This document shows, piece after piece, positions 17,565 through 25,885 of a stretch of DNA of 64,000 nucleotides; positions within the stretch are counted from its first letter, which is position 1, and every line of letters starts with the position of its first letter. The stretch is taken from contig FODP01000019.1 of NCBI GenBank assembly GCA_900110395.1, forward strand, positions 1 through 64,000, read 5' to 3'. A program made the translations under genes and the position numbers. This stretch comes from Rhodospirillales bacterium URHD0017. Its GTDB lineage: Bacteria; Pseudomonadota; Alphaproteobacteria; Reyranellales; Reyranellaceae. Below the pieces are notes generated by a model that saw only the letters and a list, made by a program, of their open reading frames with translations, ran no database searches and was not told the origin of the DNA.

Positions 17565-18022
17565 TCGCCACCCGTGCCCTCGACCTTCCTGCCCGCACAG
17601 GATCCGGTTACCCGTCGCCATACGACGTGCCCTGCCAGCCGCGCAGCCGGCGGCGCCTTGCCGACGCGTTCGGCCTGACGCAGTTCGGCGCAAACCTGCT
17701 GGAGCTGCCGCCAGGCGCCTGGTCGTCACAGCGGCACTGGCACGAGCGCCAGGACGAGTTGATCTATGTCCTCGAAGGCGAGGTCACGTTGATCACTGAC
17801 GAAGGCGAGACCGTCTTGACCTCCGGCATGACCGCGGGCTTCCGCGCTGGCTCGGGCAACGGCCATCATCTTGTCAATCGCTCCGCCGCGACGGTGCGTG
17901 TCCTCGAGTTCGGCACCCGCACCGAACAGGAGGTCGCGCATTATCCCGACATTGGCATGATGTTCCGGCAAGACGGCGCCGAGGGAGGCTACTACACGGC
18001 CGACGGACGGCCCCTGAAATGA
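17561..18022 (+). CDS. Cupin-domain protein
   Basis: A 153-residue single-domain cupin. The metal-binding motif 1 reads RHWHERQDELIYVLEGEVTL (HxH...E...G) near residue 57-76, and motif 2 lies around GNGHHLVNRS at about 105. It overlaps both neighbours by 4 nt (ATGA on each side), so it is translationally coupled inside the catabolic operon. Its role is not known; it might be a small isomerase or lyase, or a metal-dependent accessory enzyme. Cupins are not part of the classical Pseudomonas atu cluster, so this is a lineage-specific addition. Confidence 0.88.
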   Translation: MIATRALDLPARTGSGYPSPYDVPCQPRSRRRLADAFGLTQFGANLLELPPGAWSSQRHWHERQDELIYVLEGEVTLITDEGETVLTSGMTAGFRAGSGNGHHLVNRSAATVRVLEFGTRTEQEVAHYPDIGMMFRQDGAEGGYYTADGRPLK

Positions 18023-19890
18023 GCTTCGCCAAGGTCCTGGTCGCCAACCGCGGCGAGATCGCCTGGCGCGTCATGCGCACCGCCAAGGCGATGGGTTACC
18101 ATACCGTGGCGGTCTACTCCGACGCCGACAGGGACGCCCCACACGTCGCTTTTGCCGATGAGGCCGTGCACATCGGCCCCTCGCCGGTCGGCGAGAGCTA
18201 TCTCAGCATTGACCGCATTCTGGAGGCCGCCCACAAGTCGGGCGCCGACGCCGTGCACCCGGGCTACGGCTTCTTGTCGGAAAATGAAACCTTCGCTGCG
18301 GCCTGCGAGAAGGCGGGCCTGGTCTTCATCGGGCCGCCGCCGGCAGCCATCGCCGCCATGGGCAACAAGGCCGCCGCCAAGCGGCGCATGATCGATGCCG
18401 GCGTGCCGTGCGTGCCGGGCTACCAGGGCGCCGACCAGGGCGACGCCAACCTCGAGAAGGAGGCGCGCAAGATCGGCCTGCCGGTGATGGTCAAGGCGGC
18501 CGCCGGCGGCGGCGGTCGCGGCATGCGCCTGGTCGAACGTGACGGCGACCTTTTGGAGGCGATCCGCACCGCGCGCGCCGAGGCCGAGAGCGCCTTCGGC
18601 TCGGGCGAGCTGATCCTTGAGAAGGCCGTGGTCGATGCGCGCCATGTCGAGATCCAGGTCTTCGCCGATGGCCACGGCAACGTCATCCATCTCGGCGAGC
18701 GCGACTGCTCGGTGCAGCGCCGCCATCAGAAGGTGATCGAGGAAGCGCCCTCGCCAGCCGTCGACATCGGCCTGCGCGGCCGCATGGGCGCCGCGGCCGT
18801 CGCCGCGGCCCGTGCCATCGGCTATCGCGGCGCCGGCACGGTCGAGTTCCTGCTGGGCGCCGACGGCGCCTTCTACTTCCTGGAGATGAACACCCGCCTG
18901 CAGGTCGAGCATCCGGTGACCGAGGCGATCACCGGGCAGGATCTCGTGGCTTGGCAGTTCAAGGTCGCGGCCGGCGAAAGGCTGCCGCTTGGCCAGAAGG
19001 AGCTGGCGTTCGCGGGCCATGCCATCGAGGTCCGGCTTTATGCCGAGGATGCCTATGCCGGCTTCCTGCCGCAGACGGGGCGCATCGACGTTTGGCGCCC
19101 GGCCGGCGGAGCGGGCGTGCGCATCGACCATGGCATGAAGGACGGGCTGGCGATCTCTCCCTTCTACGATCCCATGATCGCCAAGGTGATTGCCCACGGC
19201 GCCACGCGCGAAGAGGCCCGCGCGCGGCTGGTGCGGGCTCTGCGTGAGACCATCGTGCTCGGCCCGACCACCAACCGGCATTTCCTGATTTGCTTGCTGG
19301 AGCACCCGGAGTTCGCCGCCGGCAAGGCGACGACATCGTTCCTCGCCAGGCACGCGTTCGCTGCACCCGCGGTCAGCGATGCCCACTGGCAACTCGCCGC
19401 CGACCTTCTGTGGCGGCAGTCGGCCGCGCGTTATCCAGAGACGCTGCGCGGCTGGCGCAACTCCAATCCCGAACCGGCGCCAATCCGGCTGGCGGTCGGT
19501 GACACCGAGCGCCTGCTTCAGGCGCCTGCCGCCGGCGGCGTCGAGGAGCACGGAGCGTTCCACGTCGACGGCGACGACATCGTCGTCGACCTTGACGCCT
19601 TCACCGTGCGCTTCACCGACAAGACCTACGCGCCACCCGCCGCGGCGGCCGCCGGCAGCGACGGCAAGCTGCGCGCCCCGATGGACGGCAAGATCGTCGC
19701 CATCAACGTCGCGGCCGGCGACAATGTCGCCAAAGGCCAGACCTTGATCGTGCTGGAAGCCATGAAGATCCAGCACCAGCTCAAGGCCGCGCTCGACGCC
19801 AAGGTCGAATCGGTGGCGGTCAAGGAAGGCCAGCAGGTGTCCAACCGCACCATTCTGGTAACAATGACGGCCGATGCCGCTGCACATTGA
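18019..19890 (+). CDS. atuF: Biotin carboxylase/BCCP alpha subunit, geranyl-CoA carboxylase-like
   Basis: A 623-residue alpha subunit. In order it has the biotin carboxylase N-domain (VLVANRGEIAWRVMRTAK), the ATP-grasp loop KAAAGGGGRGMRLV, catalytic EMNTRLQVEHPVTE, a C-domain, and a C-terminal biotinyl domain with VLEAMKIQHQL, where the Lys carries biotin (Ile replaces the usual second Met). It carboxylates biotin using ATP and bicarbonate, passing CO2 to the beta subunit at 12551-14167. The ATG overlaps the cupin stop, and its own 3' end overlaps the ABC ATPase gene by 17 bp, so the transporter is probably in the same transcript. Confidence 0.9.
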   Translation: MSFAKVLVANRGEIAWRVMRTAKAMGYHTVAVYSDADRDAPHVAFADEAVHIGPSPVGESYLSIDRILEAAHKSGADAVHPGYGFLSENETFAAACEKAGLVFIGPPPAAIAAMGNKAAAKRRMIDAGVPCVPGYQGADQGDANLEKEARKIGLPVMVKAAAGGGGRGMRLVERDGDLLEAIRTARAEAESAFGSGELILEKAVVDARHVEIQVFADGHGNVIHLGERDCSVQRRHQKVIEEAPSPAVDIGLRGRMGAAAVAAARAIGYRGAGTVEFLLGADGAFYFLEMNTRLQVEHPVTEAITGQDLVAWQFKVAAGERLPLGQKELAFAGHAIEVRLYAEDAYAGFLPQTGRIDVWRPAGGAGVRIDHGMKDGLAISPFYDPMIAKVIAHGATREEARARLVRALRETIVLGPTTNRHFLICLLEHPEFAAGKATTSFLARHAFAAPAVSDAHWQLAADLLWRQSAARYPETLRGWRNSNPEPAPIRLAVGDTERLLQAPAAGGVEEHGAFHVDGDDIVVDLDAFTVRFTDKTYAPPAAAAAGSDGKLRAPMDGKIVAINVAAGDNVAKGQTLIVLEAMKIQHQLKAALDAKVESVAVKEGQQVSNRTILVTMTADAAAH

Positions 19891-20653
19891 GAAAGTCAGC
19901 CACAGCTACGGCACCGTCGACGCGCTGTCCGGCATCGAGCTCGACATCGCCGACGGCGAGACCATCGCGCTGATCGGGCCGTCGGGCTGCGGCAAGTCGA
20001 CCTTGCTCGGCATCATCGGCGGCCTGCTCGAGCCCACCGCCGGCCGCGTCACCTTCTCCGGCGCGCCGCCGACCGACTCGCTCAACCCCTTCACCTACAT
20101 CTTCCAGGACTTCGCCCTGCTGCCCTGGCGCAGCGTCGCCGACAATGTCGGCCTCGCGCTGGAGCACCGGGCGCTCAGCGCCGTCGAGCGCCGCGAGCGC
20201 ATCGCCTCGGCGCTCGCGCTCACCGGCCTCGCCGAGTTCGCGGCGGCCTATCCCAAGCAGCTCTCCGGCGGCATGCGCCAGCGCGTCGGCATCGCCCGCG
20301 CGCTGGTCGTGCGGCCGGCCGTGCTGCTGCTCGACGAGCCGCTGTCGGCCCTCGACGCCCAGACGCGCGAGCTCCTGATGGAGGACCTTCTGGCCATCTG
20401 GGCGCGCGAGAAGAGCACGCGCGTCTACGTCACCCACAATCTCGAGGAGGCCGCCCGCCTCGCCGACCGCGTCGTCGTCCTGTCCCGCCGGCCTGGCCGA
20501 ATCCGCGAGATCGTGCGTGTCGAGGTGCCGGTCGGCGAACGCGGCCGAACGGAGCATGCCGGACTGCTGCTCGAGGTGCACAAGCGCCTGTGGTCCCTGA
20601 TCCGCGACGAGGCGGCCACCGCCGATCGAGAGATTCAGCCCATCCGACAATAG
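19874..20653 (+). CDS. ABC transporter ATP-binding protein (SsuB/TauB type)
   Basis: A 259-residue ATPase of the nitrate/sulfonate/taurine subfamily. It has Walker A IGPSGCGKSTLLG near residue 36, Q-loop YIFQDFALLPW, signature LSGGMRQRVGIARAL and Walker B LLLDEPLSALD, then the His loop VTHNLEEA. It overlaps the biotin carboxylase gene and pairs with the permease at 22707, although two unrelated genes lie between. The co-transcription suggests uptake of a substrate for the upstream catabolic pathway (inference). Confidence 0.92.
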   Translation: MPLHIEKVSHSYGTVDALSGIELDIADGETIALIGPSGCGKSTLLGIIGGLLEPTAGRVTFSGAPPTDSLNPFTYIFQDFALLPWRSVADNVGLALEHRALSAVERRERIASALALTGLAEFAAAYPKQLSGGMRQRVGIARALVVRPAVLLLDEPLSALDAQTRELLMEDLLAIWAREKSTRVYVTHNLEEAARLADRVVVLSRRPGRIREIVRVEVPVGERGRTEHAGLLLEVHKRLWSLIRDEAATADREIQPIRQ

Positions 20654-20747
20654 TTTCGGGCTGGGAGAATTCTGTGACCGACTTGACAAGCATGGCGTGT
20701 ACTCCCGATGCTGTCCGCACCTGCAGGATGCTACGGGGGCAGTCCGC

Positions 20748-21392
20748 ATGGAATCGTTTGATACGCTTCTGCTGATACGCATGGCCGAACGCCTGCTCGG
20801 CCTGCTCGCGGGCGTGCTCTGTGTCGTGCTGGGCTATCGACTGTTCGTGCGGCTGCCGGAGAAGACCGATTCTTCTGGCAAGGTCGTCTTGCCCGGCGGC
20901 ATCAGCATCTGGATGTCGCGCGTCGGGCCCGGCTGCTTCTTCGCACTGTTCGGCGCCGCCATCGTCGCCTACTCGTTCACCAGTGCGGTGAAGGTGTCGG
21001 ACGAGCGCCTGGTGCCGTCGGCCCGCCCTGCCGGCGACGGCCAGAGCGAGGCGATGGCGCTGCGCAAGCAGGAGATCTCTGCCATGTCAGACCGCTCGGC
21101 GCGCGCCGCAAAAGGCGCAGCGAGCGAGGAGGCGCTGATCGAGCTGCGCACCGCGCTCGCCAACCTCAATGCCGCCATCGATCGCCTGCAGCGTGACACG
21201 GCGCCGCCGGAACGCGAACGCCTGGTCGCGGGCCTGCAGAGCGCCAAGACGATGCTGCTGCGCGCGGCCTGGAATCCGGCTTGGGGCGATCCCGCGCGCT
21301 TCCAGTCGTGGATCAACAGCGGCGCCATCCTGCCTGCGCCCGCCGGCATGGACGAGCCCGCCGGACTCTACCTCGCCGGCCAGACCCGATAG
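20748..21392 (+). CDS. Hypothetical membrane protein
   Basis: I do not recognise this family. From the ATG at 20748 (MESFDTLLLIRM) the 214-residue product has one hydrophobic segment near the N-terminus (RLLGLLAGVLCVVLGYRLFV), a second around residue 60 (GPGCFFALFGAAIVAYSFT), and a soluble helical C-terminal part (SEEALIELRTALANLNAAID). It probably sits in the inner membrane with the helical part periplasmic or cytoplasmic. A longer frame from a GTG at 20697 is possible but lacks a good ribosome site. It is followed closely by the metallopeptidase gene, and the two may act together. Confidence 0.6.
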   Translation: MESFDTLLLIRMAERLLGLLAGVLCVVLGYRLFVRLPEKTDSSGKVVLPGGISIWMSRVGPGCFFALFGAAIVAYSFTSAVKVSDERLVPSARPAGDGQSEAMALRKQEISAMSDRSARAAKGAASEEALIELRTALANLNAAIDRLQRDTAPPERERLVAGLQSAKTMLLRAAWNPAWGDPARFQSWINSGAILPAPAGMDEPAGLYLAGQTR

Positions 21393-21415
21393 CCCACCGC
21401 ACTGAGGAGGTGGCC

Positions 21416-22687
21416 ATGCGTGCCGTCCTCGCCTTCCTGTTCCTGCTCTGCGCCATCCCGGCAGCGCGTGCGCAATGCGCGCCGCTCTACGACTGGAGCG
21501 GCTTCTATCCAGCGGCCGCGCTCGATCGCGTGGCGCAGCGCAGCGCGCCCGGCCTGCGCTCCAACTTCGAACAGGTGATGCTGCCGCGACTGACCGACAG
21601 CGAGCGCCGGAAGCTCGGCGGCATCAGCCTCGATCTCAGCCTGCGGGAGTATCCCGAGCATCCGCTGAACTTCTATGCCGCGACTGGCCGGCGCATCGTG
21701 CTGCCGCTGTCGTCGATAAAGCTGGTGAGCGACCTGTCGTTGGCGCTCGCCTGGTACAATCGCCAGCGCCTGCCCGAGAAGCGGGTCTTCGACTATGCCT
21801 CTATGCTGGCTTGGCGCGGTCCCGCACCCGACGGCGTGAAGCTGCCGCCGCTCCAGGCGCTGGGCGTGCCGGAGGGCGACGCCGAGCCCGCGGTCGAGGC
21901 GTTGTTCCAGAAGATCTTCGGCACGACCATGGTCTTCATCATGGCGCACGAGACCGGCCATCTCTTCCACGACCACAAGGCCAATGTCGACGAGGTGCGT
22001 TCGCGCCAGCAGGAGAGCGAAGCCGACGCTTTTGCCGTCGAGCTGATGGCGCGGCTGGGCGCGCCGCCGATCGGCATCAGTTTCTACTTCATGATGGCGG
22101 CTGCCTTCGAATGCACCGAGCGCAGCACCCATCCGCTGTCCGGCGAGCGCATCGACCGGCTGGTCGCTTCGCTGCGGGACAATGCCGGCCTGTTCGCGCG
22201 CGACAAGCCCTCGCCTCAGCAGGAACGCCAGCTCGTCGAGACCATCGCGCAGGATCTCGGACGCGTTGCCAAGCTGCTCGACGATCCCGACATCCGCGCC
22301 TCGATGATGCTGGTCGGCAAGTCATCGAAGGTCGGCGACTTTGCCGCGGCGGCACGGCCCGGCGCGGGGCAACCGGCTGTCAACCGGCAGCCGTTCCACG
22401 GCGACTATGTCGGCCAATGGACCGATGCCAAGGGCGTGTCGCTGGATTTCCGCATGACGCTCAACCGCCAAGGCACGACGGTGCGCGGCTCCTATGAGTT
22501 CGGCATGGGCAAGGCCGAGCTCGAAGGCAGCGTGGCCGGCGACCAGCTCGACTATGCTTGGCGCTGGGGCACCGACTATTTCGGCCGCGGCACCATGAAG
22601 AGCCAGACCAACGGCGAACTTGCCGGCACATGGGGCTATACGCGCCGCAACGAGGGCGGCGGCACGCTGAGCGCCAAGCCGCGCTGA
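21416..22687 (+). CDS. Secreted M48-like zinc metallopeptidase
   Basis: The 423-residue precursor starts at 21416 after a GAGGAGG-type SD, with a signal peptide RAVLAFLFLLCAIPAARA. The zinc motif is MAHETGHLFHDH (HExxH) near residue 178, and the downstream ESEADAFAVELMARLG supplies the third Glu ligand, the gluzincin arrangement seen in M48-type peptidases; STHPLSGERIDRL follows. The last ~95 residues (YVGQWTDAKGVSL, GSYEFGMGKAELEG, GELAGTWGYTR) look like a beta-rich lipocalin-like domain. It is likely periplasmic. Its placement between the ATPase and the permease of one ABC transporter is unusual. Confidence 0.78.
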   Translation: MRAVLAFLFLLCAIPAARAQCAPLYDWSGFYPAAALDRVAQRSAPGLRSNFEQVMLPRLTDSERRKLGGISLDLSLREYPEHPLNFYAATGRRIVLPLSSIKLVSDLSLALAWYNRQRLPEKRVFDYASMLAWRGPAPDGVKLPPLQALGVPEGDAEPAVEALFQKIFGTTMVFIMAHETGHLFHDHKANVDEVRSRQQESEADAFAVELMARLGAPPIGISFYFMMAAAFECTERSTHPLSGERIDRLVASLRDNAGLFARDKPSPQQERQLVETIAQDLGRVAKLLDDPDIRASMMLVGKSSKVGDFAAAARPGAGQPAVNRQPFHGDYVGQWTDAKGVSLDFRMTLNRQGTTVRGSYEFGMGKAELEGSVAGDQLDYAWRWGTDYFGRGTMKSQTNGELAGTWGYTRRNEGGGTLSAKPR

Positions 22688-22706
22688 AACGTGATACACG
22701 GACGGC

Positions 22707-23504
22707 ATGTCCGAGCGGAGCGAACGACGTCCTGTACCGTTCCGCGGCGGCGGCTTTGCGCCGGTGCCGCGGGTGATCCTGCCGTGGATCGTATTCTTCG
22801 TGCTGATCGCGCTGTGGCAGGCAGCCTCGAGCGCGGGCCTGCTGCCGGCGCTGTTCATGCCGAGCCCGGCGGCCATCGTGAACGCCTTGGTCGAGCTGTG
22901 GATGAACGGCACGCTGGTCGAGCACATCTCGGCGTCGCTGAAGCGCATCATCCCCGGGTGGATCATCGGCACGGGCGCAGGCCTGGCCGTCGGACTGGCC
23001 ATGGGCATCTTCTCGGCGGCGCGCGCCGCCGGCCTGCCGATCGTGTCGGCGCTGTTCCCGATCCCCAAGATCGCCCTGCTGCCGCTCCTGATCCTGTGGT
23101 TCGGCATCGGCGAGCCCTCCAAGGTGGCGACCATCGCGCTCGGCGTCTTCTTTCCGACGGTGATCTCGGCCTATAGCGCCTGCGACTCCGTTCCGCGCAA
23201 CCTGATACGCATGGCCCAAAGCTTCGGCCTGCCCGCCACCGATATCGCCGCCAAGATCATTCTGCCCGGCTCGATGCCGGGCATCCTGGCGGGCTTCCGC
23301 ATCTCCGCCTCGGTGGCGCTGCTGCTGGTCGTCGCGGCCGAGATGATCGGCGCGCAGTACGGCATCGGCGCCTTCGTGCTGCAGGCCGGCAACCTGATGC
23401 AGACCGACCAGCTGATGGCCGGCGTGGTCATGCTGTCGGTTCTCGGCCTCCTGATCGCCTGGGGGCTTGGCATGGTCGAGCGTTCCGTGCTCCGCTGGCG
23501 CTAG
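22707..23504 (+). CDS. ABC transporter permease (SsuC/TauC type)
   Basis: A 265-residue inner-membrane permease with about six TM segments (for example VILPWIVFFVLIALW, GTGAGLAVGLAMGIF) and the cytoplasmic coupling EAA-like loop AQSFGLPATDIAAKIILPGS. This is the binding-protein-dependent transport family that partners SsuB/TauB ATPases, here the gene at 19874. It begins 19 bp after the metallopeptidase gene. No SsuA/TauA-type binding protein is present in the window; the next gene, a Bug protein, takes that position. Confidence 0.92.
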   Translation: MSERSERRPVPFRGGGFAPVPRVILPWIVFFVLIALWQAASSAGLLPALFMPSPAAIVNALVELWMNGTLVEHISASLKRIIPGWIIGTGAGLAVGLAMGIFSAARAAGLPIVSALFPIPKIALLPLLILWFGIGEPSKVATIALGVFFPTVISAYSACDSVPRNLIRMAQSFGLPATDIAAKIILPGSMPGILAGFRISASVALLLVVAAEMIGAQYGIGAFVLQAGNLMQTDQLMAGVVMLSVLGLLIAWGLGMVERSVLRWR

Positions 23505-23518
23505 GGAGGAACAAACAC

Positions 23519-24487
23519 ATGCTGCGGAGACAGATGCTGGCGGCCGTCCTTGTCATGGCGGCGGCGCCGGCGTTCGGCCAGGGCTGGCCCAACAAGCCCA
23601 TCACCATGATCGTGCCCTTCGCCGCCGGCGGTCCGACCGACCTCCTGGCGCGCATCATCGGCGAGCGTATGAGCAAGGAGCTCGGCCAGCAGTTCATCAT
23701 CGAGAACGTCACTGGGGCGGCCGGCACCATCGCCATGGCCAAGCTCGCGCGCTCGGCACCCGACGGCTACACCGTCGGCATCGGCCATGTCGGCACCAAC
23801 GTCGCCAATGCCGTGATCTACACCAAGATCGGCTTCGACCTGGTGAACGACCTGGAGCCGATCGCCCGCCTGCCGGCGAACCCCATGCTGGTCGTGTCGT
23901 CCGACAACGTGCCGGCCAGGACGCTGAAGGAGCTGGTCGACTACCTGAAGGCCAATCCCGACAAGGTCTCGGGCGGTACCGCAGGCATCGGCTCGGGCTC
24001 GCATCTCGGGGCGCTTGCCTTCAACAAGGCGACCGGCGCCAGCTATCAGCTCGTGCCCTATCGCGGCACCGGTCCCGCCATGCAGGACCTGATCTCGGGC
24101 CAGATCCAGGTCATGGTCGACCAGTCGTCGAACGCCCTGCCGCAGGTCCAGGCCGGCAAGATCCGCGCCTATGCCCAGACGGCGGCCAAGCGCTCGCCCG
24201 CCATGCCCGACATCCCGACGGCCGCCGAAGCCGGCTATCCGATGGAGGTCTCGATCTGGAACGGCCTGTGGGCGCCCAAGGGCACAGCCACGGATATCAT
24301 CGACAAGCTGAACGCCGCGGCCGTCACCGCGCTCGCCGATCCCGCCGTGCGCAAGCGCATGGAGGAGCTGGGCCAGGATCTGCCGACGCCCGAGGAGATG
24401 AAGCCCGCGGCCTTCGCCGCCTTCCAGAAAGCCGAGCTGGCGCGCTGGAAGCCGATCCTCGACGCCGCCGGCGTGAAATCAGAGTGA
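23519..24487 (+). CDS. Bug-family (TctC-like) periplasmic binding protein
   Basis: A 322-residue tripartite-tricarboxylate-type receptor. It has a signal peptide (QMLAAVLVMAAAPAFG), then WPNKPITMIVPFAAGGPTDL, the family's ligand loop, and later VPYRGTGPAMQDLISGQIQV and DIPTAAEAGYPM. Bug proteins normally bind carboxylates such as citrate or dicarboxylates and feed TctAB or act as sensors. No tctA or tctB is present here; the gene follows an ABC permease by 14 bp, preceded by GGGAGGA. I infer it supplies ligand to the ABC transporter or is a passenger in the operon. Confidence 0.92.
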   Translation: MLRRQMLAAVLVMAAAPAFGQGWPNKPITMIVPFAAGGPTDLLARIIGERMSKELGQQFIIENVTGAAGTIAMAKLARSAPDGYTVGIGHVGTNVANAVIYTKIGFDLVNDLEPIARLPANPMLVVSSDNVPARTLKELVDYLKANPDKVSGGTAGIGSGSHLGALAFNKATGASYQLVPYRGTGPAMQDLISGQIQVMVDQSSNALPQVQAGKIRAYAQTAAKRSPAMPDIPTAAEAGYPMEVSIWNGLWAPKGTATDIIDKLNAAAVTALADPAVRKRMEELGQDLPTPEEMKPAAFAAFQKAELARWKPILDAAGVKSE

Positions 24488-24839
24488 AATTACTGTAGTC
24501 ATTTACAAGCACTACAGTTCATGTTAGGTTTCGGTGGCACTATTTGCTCTTTCTCATCGTCGATCCGAATCATGCAGTGCGACAGTCCGACTGATCGCCG
24601 TCGCTGCCGGTTGGGCTCGCCCTGGAGGCCCAACCGGTAGGGGCGTCTCTTCGGTCGCCACACCAGACGATCTGCCGGAAATACCGGGAATGCCGGAAAG
24701 TCCCAAAACTGACGGCAGTGCATGCACCGCGATCAGAGCATGGTCCACGCTGTTTGGCTCATTCCTCCCCAACGAAGTTGGGGAGGTGTCGGCGTCACAC
24801 GCCGACGGAGGGGTCATGAGCACCGGTTGTGATGCCCAT
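24488..24839. other. Gene-free stretch with three inverted repeats
   Basis: No credible gene is visible. Just after the Bug stop there is CTGTAGT...ACTACAG (24493-24499 / 24511-24517). A strong hairpin with 10-bp arms CCGGTTGGGC / GCCCAACCGG lies at 24607-24637. From 24764 a copy of an interspersed palindromic unit begins (CCTCCCCAAC GAA GTTGGGGAGG, then GTCGGCGT...ACGCCGAC). The rest shows nothing recognisable. Confidence 0.5.
24607..24637. terminator. Hairpin downstream of the ABC/Bug operon
   Basis: Perfect 10-bp arms CCGGTTGGGC (24607-24616) and GCCCAACCGG (24628-24637) enclose an 11-nt loop. It lies 120 bp after the last gene of the long operon. No T-run follows, so it is at best a weak intrinsic terminator or an mRNA-stabilising hairpin. 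Confidence 0.35.
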
Positions 24840-24845
24840 GACCCC
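24764..24845. repeat. Interspersed palindromic unit related to the one at 58902
   Basis: Blocks CCTCCCCAACGA, GGAGGTGTCGGCGTC, ACGCCGACGGAGGGGTCATG are shared almost exactly with 58902-58956. The copy ends with a 9-bp inverted pair GGGGTCATG (24810-24818) / CATGACCCC (24837-24845). It abuts the IS110 remnant, so it may have been the insertion neighbourhood. Confidence 0.7.
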
Positions 24846-25185
24846 TTGTGTCTTTGAGATGGTCCAGAATGCGCAAACGGGCGGCTGCAGCAACAGCCGC
24901 CCGTCGCTGGACCTGAGCCCGCTGACCCCTGAGGCGTAAGCCTGCGACGGAGCAAGGGACAAGCCCGGTGTCTTCGCAAACCCGAACAGTTGCGAGGGTC
25001 GACCCCGCACCACAAGGAAGGGCTGGAAGATGGCGCAGATGGTAGCCACGGTGGGCATCGATGTCTCGAAGGATCGACTGGATGTCGCCGTGCATCCAAC
25101 CGACGAGGAGTTCAGTGTGACTAACGACGCCGTGGGCTGGCGCCTGCTGGTTCGACGGCTCAAGCTGCTGATGGCGCGCGCCATT
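24846..25185 (+). mobile_element. Truncated IS110-family element: noncoding leader plus transposase N-terminus
   Basis: From the ATG at 25030, about 52 codons encode the N-terminus of an IS110-type DEDD transposase: TVGIDVSKDRLDVAVHP contains the first catalytic Asp of the RuvC-like domain, followed by FSVTNDAVGWRLLVRRLK. The frame is then broken at about 25185, where amidase sequence on the other strand begins, so over 80% of the transposase is gone. Upstream is about 180 nt of noncoding DNA with a perfect 10-bp hairpin (24878-24887 / 24894-24903). In IS110-group elements this leader encodes the bridge RNA. The left boundary of the element is a guess. Confidence 0.65.
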
Positions 25186-25186
25186 C

Positions 25187-25804
25187 GGTGGGCTTCAGGG
25201 AAAAGATGCCGTTGTAGTGCGCCGGATTCCTGACCGAGCCGCCGATGTCGCTGCCGAGCTCGAGCGGCGACAGGCGGGCCGCGACGGCGACCGCCCCGCC
25301 GCCGGTCGAGCCGCCGGCCGTACGCCGATCGTCCCAGGCGTTCTTCGTCGTCCCGAACAGCGGACTGTCGGTCTGAAAGTCGGCGCACAGTTCGGGCACG
25401 TTGGTCTTGCCCAGGATCACCGCGCCGGCCGCGCGCAGGCGGGCCACCAGGCTCGCATCCTCGGTCGCGACATTGTCCTTGAGCGGCGGATAGCTCGAGG
25501 TGGTGCGGTGCCCCGCGACATCGAACGCCTCCTTGATGGTGATGGGCACGCCGTGCAGCGGGCCCAACCCATTCTTCTTCGCCCGTGCACGATCGGCCGC
25601 CCGGTCAGCTGCCCGATCAGCTGCCCGATCAGCTGCTCTGGCGGCCTTGAGCGCTCCCTCATGGTCGATCACAACCAGGGCATTGAGTGGCCCGTTCAGC
25701 CGCTCGATTCGCTCCAAGTGCGCCTTGGTCGCCTCGACCGAGCTCAGGCGGCCGTTTCGTATGGCGCGGGCAAGCCGTGTCGCAGTCTCAAAGCACGGAT
25801 TCAT
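25187..25804 (-). pseudogene. Amidase-signature enzyme, truncated
   Basis: The ATG at 25804 starts a normal amidase (FETATRLARAIRNGRLSSVE). The Lys of the Ser-cisSer-Lys triad is in GVPITIKEAFDVAG, the cis-Ser in TAGGSTGGGAVAVAA, and the nucleophile Ser in GSDIGGSVRNPAHYNGIF. After LKPTE, at 25187, the sequence runs into IS110 DNA and soon stops. Amidases of this family are about 450-500 residues and only about 205 remain, so the C-terminal half is lost and the product is presumably inactive. A tandem AADR repeat near residues 57-72 comes from a 12-bp DNA repeat. Confidence 0.85.
25598..25634. repeat. 12-bp tandem repeat inside the amidase pseudogene
   Basis: About three to four units of GCCCGATCAGCT (one variant GCCCGGTCAGCT) encode a repeated AADR on the minus strand. 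The expansion lies in a surface linker between the first helix and the catalytic Lys segment. Slippage is the likely origin. Confidence 0.7.
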
Positions 25805-25885
25805 GCATGGCCCCCTTGCAGGCCCCGGAGACTAGCCGCCCCTCCCACACCCGGCTATAGAGCCCAAGGTATTCTTGGGGGCGCC

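Noticed and set aside
20682..20712. Promoter with TTGACA at about 20684 ahead of the membrane protein gene
   Set aside because: A good -35 box is seen but nothing resembling a -10 box at 16-18 bp.
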